Shown: in pieces, positions 1-4,861 of the stretch
Numbering within the stretch: position 1 is the stretch's first letter
Layout: each line of letters starts with the position of its first letter
Source of the DNA: Planctomycetia bacterium
Lineage (GTDB): Bacteria > Planctomycetota > Phycisphaerae > Phycisphaerales > SM1A02
Reading direction: 5' to 3'
DNA: 6,024 nucleotides
NCBI GenBank assembly: GCA_005798965.1
Contig: SYIB01000247.1
Coordinates: 1-6,024 of the forward strand
Translations under genes and position numbers: made by a program
Notes under the pieces: generated by a model
Told to the model about the DNA's origin: nothing
Databases searched by the model: none
Seen by the model: the letters and a program-made list of their open reading frames with translations, nothing else

Positions 1-1533
1 CCGCCGTTGCTGGTGGATCTGCCGGGCAATACTTGGGCGGTCAACCCAAGCCGCTACCAGCCGCTCGCACTCGATTTTTTCATCGACCAGAACGGCATCC
101 CGATGCCCAACGGATTCCCACCGTTCCTTTCGGCCGAGTGGGGTTTCGTGACCCCATTCGCGCTCACCCCGTCGGATCTCACGGTGAAGCAGCGCGCGGG
201 CTACAGCTGGAACGTCTACCTCGATCCGGGCCCCGTACCCGCGCTGGACAACGCGATGATCGCCACGTTCCAGCAGAGCCATGCGGTCACGCTCACGCTG
301 AGCGGCCAGCTCGACCCAGCCGATGGTGTCATGATCGACATTTCGCCTGGAGCGATCACCGCCAAGGCGCTGCCGGTCGATCCTGCGGATGACTTCGCCA
401 CGCTGTATGACGGTTACCTCGGGCCCAAGTGGGGACAGGGGCTGCCGCTCAATCCTGTCACGGGATCGGCGTACTCGCCCAATGTCGTGAAGCGCGGTGA
501 CTTCTCCCGCGTCCTCGCCGAGTTCTGGGCCGACGGCCCCAGCAGCGAGACCCCGCCCGGCCACTGGTTCAAGATCAGCAACGAAGTCACGGACAACTTG
601 GCGCACAAGCGCTGGGGCGGCGTCGGTCCCGTCCTTGACGCGCTTGAGTGGGACGTTCGGCTCTACCTCACGCTGGGTGGCGCGCTCCACGACACCGCGG
701 TCTCGATCTGGAGCGTGAAGGGCTACCACGATGCCGCTCGTCCGGTCACCGCACTGCGGTACATGGCGATGAAGGGTCAGTCGTCGAATCCCGCGGGGCC
801 CTCGTACCACCCGCATGGCTTGCCGCTCGTTCCCGGCATGATCGAACTGATCACTGCGCAGACCACGGCACCGGGCGAGCGCCACGAAGACCTCGCTGGC
901 TACGAGGGCAAGATCGCAGCGCTGGCTTGGCGCGGTCCTGACTACATCACGAACCCGGCGATCGATGTCGCGGGCTGCGCGTGGGTGCTCGCCCAGTCGT
1001 GGTGGCCCTACCAGCGGCCCACGTTCGTCACGCCACCCTTCGGTGGCTATGTGAGCGGGCACTCCGGCTTCAGCCGCTGCGCCGCGGACCTGCTCGAGGC
1101 GATCACCGGCTCGCCATATTTCCCGGGCGGATTGGGGATCTTCAACGCCGTGCAGAACCAGTACCTGGTCTTCGAGGATGGTCCGTCGCAGACGGTGCAG
1201 CTGCAGTGGGCGACGTTCCAAGATGCGGCAGCGCAGAGCGCCTATAGCCGGGTCTGGGGCGGCATTCACCCCCCGATGGATGATTTCCCCGCTCGTCGCA
1301 TCGGCAAGGCCGTTGCGCCCAAGGCCTTCGCGCGTGCCGAGCAGATCTTCGGCGTACCGACGTGCCCGTGCGACTTGGATGGCAGCGGCTCGGTGGACGG
1401 CGCGGACCTAGGCATCATGCTCGGCTCCTGGGGGCCGTGCGCTGGTTCGTGCGTCGCCGATCTCAATAGCGATGGCGAAGTCAACGGCAGCGACCTGGGC
1501 TCACTGCTGGCGGGCTGGGGAGCGTGTCCGTAA
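1..1533 (+). CDS. Vanadium-dependent haloperoxidase/PAP2-like protein with C-terminal dockerin-like domain (5' partial)
   Basis: The frame is open from the first base, so the start and any signal peptide lie before the window; 510 residues are visible. Residues here count codons from base 1. The vanadate/phosphate-binding signature of the haloperoxidase/PAP2 superfamily is complete: K240-x6-R247-P248, then S352-G353-H354, then S416-R417-x5-H423-x3-D427. The spacings equal those of fungal vanadium chloroperoxidase (Lys353/Arg360, His404, Arg490/His496). By family knowledge H423 would hold vanadate and H354 would be the acid-base residue. The usual PSGH proline is Val351. The tail from C455 has two Asp-rich calcium loops starting at D458 and D487, each closing in a G-W-G or S-W-G motif, and ends G-A-C-P. 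Such dockerin-like tails imply export and surface or complex attachment. Halide oxidation is inferred; a phosphatase activity cannot be excluded. Its last 33 bases overlap the 3' end of pyrC on the other strand. Confidence 0.88.
   Translation, partial: PPLLVDLPGNTWAVNPSRYQPLALDFFIDQNGIPMPNGFPPFLSAEWGFVTPFALTPSDLTVKQRAGYSWNVYLDPGPVPALDNAMIATFQQSHAVTLTLSGQLDPADGVMIDISPGAITAKALPVDPADDFATLYDGYLGPKWGQGLPLNPVTGSAYSPNVVKRGDFSRVLAEFWADGPSSETPPGHWFKISNEVTDNLAHKRWGGVGPVLDALEWDVRLYLTLGGALHDTAVSIWSVKGYHDAARPVTALRYMAMKGQSSNPAGPSYHPHGLPLVPGMIELITAQTTAPGERHEDLAGYEGKIAALAWRGPDYITNPAIDVAGCAWVLAQSWWPYQRPTFVTPPFGGYVSGHSGFSRCAADLLEAITGSPYFPGGLGIFNAVQNQYLVFEDGPSQTVQLQWATFQDAAAQSAYSRVWGGIHPPMDDFPARRIGKAVAPKAFARAEQIFGVPTCPCDLDGSGSVDGADLGIMLGSWGPCAGSCVADLNSDGEVNGSDLGSLLAGWGACP
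1363..1530 (+). other. Dockerin-like domain, two calcium-loop repeats
   Basis: This is the C-terminal module of the haloperoxidase-like protein (codons 455-510). Repeat 1 reads DLDGSGSVDGADLGIMLGSW and repeat 2 reads DLNSDGEVNGSDLGSLLAGW. Both have the D-x-[DN]-x-[DS]-G calcium-loop pattern followed by the D-L-G-x-(hydrophobic)2 helix of type I dockerins. Cys455, Cys457, Cys470-region cysteines and the final Cys-Pro flank the repeats, suggesting disulfides in an exported protein. Dockerins bind cohesins in cellulosomes. In planctomycetes similar tails occur on many unrelated secreted proteins and their partner is, as far as I know, not settled. Confidence 0.85.
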
Positions 1534-2811
1534 GAGTTCGCCGCGCACGAAGACGTGCGATGCGCGACCGGTGACCGGCCATCCGTCGAAGGGGCAGTTG
1601 CGGCTCAGGCTCACGAACGCGTCGGCATCGATCGTCCATGCCATGGCGGGATCGATCACCGTGACGTCGGCTGGCCCGTGCACGGTCAGCGTGCCGAGGC
1701 CGCATCCATCGAGGCCGCACAGCCGCGCGGGCTCGATCGTCATCAGCGCGATCAGCCTCGGCCAATCGATGGCGCCGGATTCCACGAGCGCCTTCGCATA
1801 GAGCGGTAGGGCACACTCGAGTCCGATGATGCCGAAGGGTGCCGCGGTGAAGTCACGCGCCTTCTCGGCGACCGCGTGCGGGGCATGATCGGTGCCGAGC
1901 ACAGTGATGATCCCGTCGGCCACCGCTTGCCGCAGAGCCTGCACATCGCTCGCCGTGCGTAGCGGGGGGTTCATCTTCGCCTGCGTGTTGTAGCCATCGC
2001 AGAGGTCGTCGGTCAGGAGCAGGTGGTGCGGGCTCACCTCACCGGTCACGCGCTGGCCGGCGTCGCGGGCGCGCCTGATGATCTCGACGCTTCCGCCGCT
2101 GGAGAGATGCTGGGCGTGGTACATCGCCCCGACGCGTGCGTTCAGCCTGACGTCGCGCTCGATGATCACTTCCTCGGCGACGGCTGGCCATCCGCCGAGC
2201 CCAAGCCGCGCCGCGACGGCGCCGGCGTTCATCACGCCACCCTTGGTCAGCGAGGCATCCTGGCAGTGCTGCATGAAGGCCTTGCCAAGCGCGGCGCAGG
2301 TGAGCAGGACCTTGTGCATCATGGCGGCGCTCTCGATGCAGTCGCCGTCGTCACTGAAGGCGACCGTACCCGCCTTGGCCATCGCACCCATCGGTGCGAG
2401 TTCCTCGCCCTTGCGGCCGACGGTGGCGGCACCTACGGTGAACACGCGTGCCTTGCCCGCCTCCTGCGCCTTGAGCCGGACGAAGTCGACCAAGCTCGGC
2501 AGGTCCAGGGCTGGCGTCGTGTTGGGCATGCAGCAGACGGTCGTGAAGCCACCCTCGATCGCCGAGGAGGCACCGCTGAGGATCGTTTCCTTGTGCTCCT
2601 GGCCGGGTTCGCGAAGGTGCACGTGCGGATCGATGAGGCCTGGGGCGACGATGCAGCCTTCGCAGTCGATGACAGCGGCGCCCGATGGGGGCGTGATGCG
2701 ACTCGTCGAGCGTTCGCGGATCGCGGTGCCGTCGATGAGCAGGTCGCCAGTCGCATCGAGGCCCGAGGCGGGGTCGATGATCCGGCCGCCACGCAGGAGA
2801 TAAGTCGCCAT
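1501..2811 (-). CDS. pyrC: Dihydroorotase, class I (PyrC)
   Basis: This cytosolic zinc enzyme of de novo pyrimidine synthesis closes N-carbamoyl-aspartate to dihydroorotate. The 436-residue protein has normal length and the amidohydrolase motifs in order: D61-P-H63-V-H65-L-R67 (metal and substrate binding), the M-P-N97 substrate Asn, A-F-S-D154-D155-G (the Asp that replaces the carboxylated lysine in class I enzymes), the Q-H182 and H235 metal histidines, S-P-H-H at 260-263, and G-T-D308-H-A-P-H312 carrying the catalytic Asp. The ATG at 2811 is chosen because MATYLLRGGRIIDP is the standard family N-terminus. An in-frame GTG at 2862 would add 17 unconserved residues and lies at the foot of the upstream terminator hairpin. 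No Shine-Dalgarno sequence precedes the ATG. No other pyrimidine gene is adjacent. The stop falls inside the convergent haloperoxidase gene, so its transcript must end within or antisense to that gene. Confidence 0.95.
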   Translation of the reverse strand: MATYLLRGGRIIDPASGLDATGDLLIDGTAIRERSTSRITPPSGAAVIDCEGCIVAPGLIDPHVHLREPGQEHKETILSGASSAIEGGFTTVCCMPNTTPALDLPSLVDFVRLKAQEAGKARVFTVGAATVGRKGEELAPMGAMAKAGTVAFSDDGDCIESAAMMHKVLLTCAALGKAFMQHCQDASLTKGGVMNAGAVAARLGLGGWPAVAEEVIIERDVRLNARVGAMYHAQHLSSGGSVEIIRRARDAGQRVTGEVSPHHLLLTDDLCDGYNTQAKMNPPLRTASDVQALRQAVADGIITVLGTDHAPHAVAEKARDFTAAPFGIIGLECALPLYAKALVESGAIDWPRLIALMTIEPARLCGLDGCGLGTLTVHGPADVTVIDPAMAWTIDADAFVSLSRNCPFDGWPVTGRASHVFVRGELLRTRSPARQQ

Positions 2812-2852
2812 GGGCGGGGATGGTACGGAGGTGCGGCTGATGGCCCCGGCGC

Positions 2853-2885
2853 AAAAACACACCGGCCCCGCACGAGGCGGGGCCG
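2853..2885 (-). terminator. Intrinsic terminator of the Cys-rich lipoprotein gene
   Basis: A perfect 9-bp inverted repeat (cggccccgc at 2863-2871, gcggggccg at 2877-2885) encloses a 5-base loop. On the minus strand the stem is followed, after gtgtg, by five T residues (A run at 2853-2857). It lies 41 bases past the lipoprotein stop and 41 bases before the pyrC start, so it should separate the two transcription units. The T tract starts five bases from the stem, slightly further than ideal. There is no T run on the other side, so it is directional. Confidence 0.8.
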
Positions 2886-2903
2886 ATGGATCATGTAGTC
2901 ACG

Positions 2904-2919
2904 CGGGAGCGAACTCCCG
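2904..2919 (-). other. Small stem-loop just after the lipoprotein stop codon
   Basis: A 6-bp perfect stem (cgggag at 2904-2909, ctcccg at 2914-2919) has a four-base loop that reads TTCG on the minus strand. UUCG is a stable RNA tetraloop, although the favoured closing pair is C-G and here it is G-C. It sits 7 bases after the stop codon and 18 bases before the terminator stem. It may protect the 3' end of the messenger or assist termination; that role is inferred. Confidence 0.5.
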
Positions 2920-2926
2920 AGAGGGC

Positions 2927-3229
2927 TCAGCCCTGGGTGGCGGGGCAAGCCTTCTTGCAGCAGCCGTCAGCCTTCTTCTCGCTGACCGCGCCGGGGGCGG
3001 CGTTGCCGGTCATCGGGCAGGTCGCAGCCTTGTCGCAGCTCTTGCTGCAGTCAGCCTTCTTCTCGCCAACGGCGCCGGGGGCCGCAGCGGCATCCTTGCA
3101 GCAGGCCTTGGCATCCTTCGAGCAACATTCGCTCTTGGCGCCGACGGCGCCGGGGGCCGCGGTCTTGGTGGTTTCGCAGGCAGCGAAGAGGCCGACGAGG
3201 GCGAGGGCAGCGATCGAGAACTTGGTCAT
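2927..3229 (-). CDS. Cys-rich, Lys/Ala-rich repeat lipoprotein of unknown function
   Basis: The 100-residue protein is not one I recognise. Residues 1-17 form a lipoprotein-type signal peptide (K3, then a hydrophobic stretch ending L-F-A-A) before C18; Phe at -3 is unusual but tolerated, so lipidation is likely and simple secretion possible. The mature part has no predicted globular core. It carries three copies of A-A-P-G-A-V-[GS]-x-K (residues 24-32, 49-57, 78-86) separated by cysteine-bearing segments with C35-C36, C43-C44, C61, C65, C71, C90-C91 and C95. With eleven cysteines, many lysines and CC or CxxxC spacing, metal or thiol chemistry in the periplasm is a reasonable guess but only inference. 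The ATG at 3229 is set by AGGAG six bases upstream; an in-frame TTG at 3235 abuts that site. It is divergent from uvrC and ends in its own terminator, so it is monocistronic. Confidence 0.8.
   Translation of the reverse strand: MTKFSIAALALVGLFAACETTKTAAPGAVGAKSECCSKDAKACCKDAAAAPGAVGEKKADCSKSCDKAATCPMTGNAAPGAVSEKKADGCCKKACPATQG
2967..3161 (-). repeat. Degenerate in-gene repeats encoding A-A-P-G-A-V units
   Basis: Two 36-base copies (2967-3002 and 3051-3086) match at 31 positions by hand alignment, and a third, shorter related copy lies at about 3131-3161. All share gcgccgggggc and encode the A-A-P-G-A-V unit; the first two also encode E-K-K-A-D. Spacing between copies is about 82-84 bases, in frame. 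This points to internal duplication of a unit of about 27 residues carrying both the Pro-Gly linker and a Cys cluster. Confidence 0.75.
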
Positions 3230-3234
3230 GGTCA

Positions 3235-3240
3235 ACTCCT
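3235..3240 (-). promoter_or_regulatory. Shine-Dalgarno site of the lipoprotein gene
   Basis: The minus strand reads AGGAGT followed by TGACC and ATG. The AGGAG core lies six bases from the ATG at 3229, which selects this start over the TTG at 3235. Confidence 0.8.
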
Positions 3241-3408
3241 AGGGTTGTTGGTTGTGATTACGGACGTTTGTGCGGGCCCTTTGGCACCGTGCAGACCATA
3301 CTCTAGCGCGATTCTCGCCTTGGGACAGCGATTTGGCATAAAGATGACCCCCCAAGACCCGCCATCCTCGTCAGAGAACGGCCCCCACGGCCTTTCAACG
3401 CCGGGGGC
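3241..3408. promoter_or_regulatory. Divergent intergenic region between lipoprotein gene and uvrC
   Basis: This stretch must hold promoters for both divergent genes. On the plus strand, TGgCATAAA at 3334-3342 resembles an extended -10 box (TGn then four of six matches) but has no matching -35 box. On the minus strand, TATGGT (3295-3300) is a possible -10, also without a good -35. If the plus-strand box is real, transcription would begin near 3349, beyond the in-frame ATG at 3344, and would support the uvrC start at 3419. These are weak guesses by eye. No clear operator, riboswitch or RNA gene is seen. Confidence 0.3.
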
Positions 3409-3415
3409 GGAGGGG
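3409..3415 (+). promoter_or_regulatory. Shine-Dalgarno site of uvrC
   Basis: GGAGGGG precedes the ATG at 3419, with five bases between GGAGG and the start codon. The earlier in-frame ATG at 3344 has no comparable site, so this one decides the start. Confidence 0.75.
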
Positions 3416-3418
3416 TTC

Positions 3419-4783
3419 ATGAGCCTGCCCAGGGCCGACCGGCTGTCGGCCCTCCTGGCCAAAGCCCGGACGCTGCCCAAGGTCGCGGGCGTCTACCTGA
3501 TGAAGGATGTCGAGGGCCGGGTGATCTATGTGGGCAAGGCCGGCATCCTGCCCAACCGCGTGGCGAGCTACTTCGTGCCCAGCGCCGATCTTGGTCCTCG
3601 CAAGCACCCCATGCTCGACCTGATCCATGACCTGGACACCATCCCCTGCGAGGGGGAATGGGAGGCGCTGCTCATGGAGAGCCGCCTCATCAAGGACCTG
3701 CATCCGCACTTCAACGATCGGATGTCGGACGACAAGACCTTCCCGTACCTCGCAGTCACGATGCGTGATGACTTCCCCGGGGTCTTCATCACGCGCGATC
3801 CGGCTGCACCCCAGTTCCGTGGTGCGCGGGTCTTCGGTCCTTTCACAAGCAGCGGTTCGCTGCGCCATGCCGTGCAGGTGCTGCAGCGGGTCTTCAAGTA
3901 CCGCACGTGCGAACTCACGATCGAGGCGTCGAACCCTGGGAATGCGTCGTTCCGGCCCTGCCTGTTGCACGACATCCACCAATGCACGGCGCCGTGCGCC
4001 AACCGGATCTCACCCGACGCCTATCGCGCGGACATCGATCGGTTCCTTCGCTTTCTGTCGAGCAAGCGCAGCGCGATGCTGCGGGAACTTCGTGCGGAGA
4101 TGGAGCAGGCGAGTGCAGCGCTCGACTTCGAGCGCGCGGCCGTGCTGCGCGATCAGCTGCGTGCGATCGAACGGCTCGATGACCGTGAGACGCGCGGCGA
4201 CGAAGGCGAGTACGACTGGCAGCCTGAAGTCACGATGTTCAGCGGCGATCCCTTGGCGATGGCCCGGAGCCTGGCGCGCACGCTGGGCCTGGAGTCGATC
4301 CGCTGCATCGAGGGATTTGACATTGCGCACCTGGCCGGCGAAGAGACCGTGGGCAGCAAGGTCTGCTTCATCGATGGGCGCCCGTTCAAGGATGCGTACC
4401 GCCGCTTCCGTGTGCGCAGCGTCGAGAACAACGATTACCGCGCGCTGCAGGAAGTCGTGAGCCGCCGCTACCGCGAGGCTGGCAAGGGGCACGAGCTCTA
4501 CCCCGACGTGGTGCTGATCGATGGTGGCATCGGTCAGCTCAACGCCGCGCTCGAAGCGTTTGCACAGATGGACCGCAAGCCGCCGATGGTGATCAGCCTG
4601 GCCAAGCGCGAGGAACTCATTCACATGCCCGGCCGAGCCGAACCCGTGCGACTGGGTCGTGAGCATGCGGGGCTCAAGCTCTGCCAGGCGATCCGCGACG
4701 AGGCGCACCGATACGCCCAGCACTACCACCACCTGCTGCGGACCAAGCGCTTGCTGCCGCCCAAGAAACCCGACGGGGGCTGA
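3419..4783 (+). CDS. uvrC: Compact UvrC-type excinuclease subunit lacking the HhH domain
   Basis: UvrC makes the two incisions flanking a lesion after UvrB loading in nucleotide excision repair. This 454-residue form has, in order: a GIY-YIG nuclease domain (G24-V-Y, I36-Y-V-G, R47, E87); four cysteines spaced like the E. coli Fe-S ligands (C164, C181, C189, C193, with C-x7-C-x3-C at the end); a UvrB-binding UVR motif at about 223-252; and an RNase H-like nuclease domain with D301, D339, D368 (L-I-D-G-G) and H430 (D-E-A-H). All catalytic positions are present. Usual UvrC is about 600 residues. The region of roughly 100 residues between UVR and the RNase H core is cut to about 40-45, and the C-terminal tandem helix-hairpin-helix is absent: the protein stops about 20 residues after D-E-A-H. 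The start at 3419 is supported by GGAGG. An in-frame ATG at 3344 would add 25 low-complexity residues. Function as UvrC is very likely; altered DNA binding is inferred. Confidence 0.92.
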   Translation: MSLPRADRLSALLAKARTLPKVAGVYLMKDVEGRVIYVGKAGILPNRVASYFVPSADLGPRKHPMLDLIHDLDTIPCEGEWEALLMESRLIKDLHPHFNDRMSDDKTFPYLAVTMRDDFPGVFITRDPAAPQFRGARVFGPFTSSGSLRHAVQVLQRVFKYRTCELTIEASNPGNASFRPCLLHDIHQCTAPCANRISPDAYRADIDRFLRFLSSKRSAMLRELRAEMEQASAALDFERAAVLRDQLRAIERLDDRETRGDEGEYDWQPEVTMFSGDPLAMARSLARTLGLESIRCIEGFDIAHLAGEETVGSKVCFIDGRPFKDAYRRFRVRSVENNDYRALQEVVSRRYREAGKGHELYPDVVLIDGGIGQLNAALEAFAQMDRKPPMVISLAKREELIHMPGRAEPVRLGREHAGLKLCQAIRDEAHRYAQHYHHLLRTKRLLPPKKPDGG

Positions 4784-4861
4784 TGCGCAGGCGCGTGGGC
4801 CGATGGATCGGCCTGCGTTGCGACCGACGCCCGGGCGAACTCCACTCCCGCGTGCAGTCGC
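4784..4861. other. Convergent uvrC/ftsH junction with a palindrome
   Basis: These 78 bases separate the two convergent stops. They contain ggccgat gg atcggcc (4798-4813), a perfect 7-bp inverted repeat with a two-base centre (in RNA more likely a 6-bp stem with a four-base loop). An alternative pairing joins cgcagg (4786-4791) with cctgcg (4812-4817). Neither side has a T run, so it is not a classical intrinsic terminator, but it could act for both strands with Rho. Nothing else is recognisable. Confidence 0.35.

Noticed and set aside
7..9. TTG at 7 as the true start of the haloperoxidase gene
   Set aside because: The frame is open to the window edge, no ribosome site can be seen, and the protein would lack a signal peptide that its dockerin tail implies.
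2812..2862. GTG at 2862 as pyrC start
   Set aside because: The extension is unlike the family N-terminus and the codon abuts the terminator stem; MATYLLRGG at 2811 fits the family.
2023..2898. Long plus-strand frames opposite pyrC (291 and 241 codons)
   Set aside because: They lie antisense to a complete, motif-rich dihydroorotase. High GC content leaves antisense frames open; their translations show no domain and are Ala/Arg/Asp-rich.
2967..3161. Lipoprotein repeats considered as a CRISPR array or tandem regulatory repeats
   Set aside because: Copies are degenerate, in frame with a well-supported coding sequence, and the spacers are themselves related Cys-coding segments.
3399..3410. A further copy of cgccgggggcgg, also found in the lipoprotein repeats (2989-3000), next to the uvrC start
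   Set aside because: It is a 12-base GC-only word in GC-rich DNA overlapping the uvrC ribosome site; chance similarity is enough.
3344..3418. Alternative uvrC start at the ATG at 3344
   Set aside because: It has no Shine-Dalgarno site, adds a Pro/Ser/Gly-rich stretch unlike UvrC N-termini, and the ATG at 3419 has GGAGG at good spacing.
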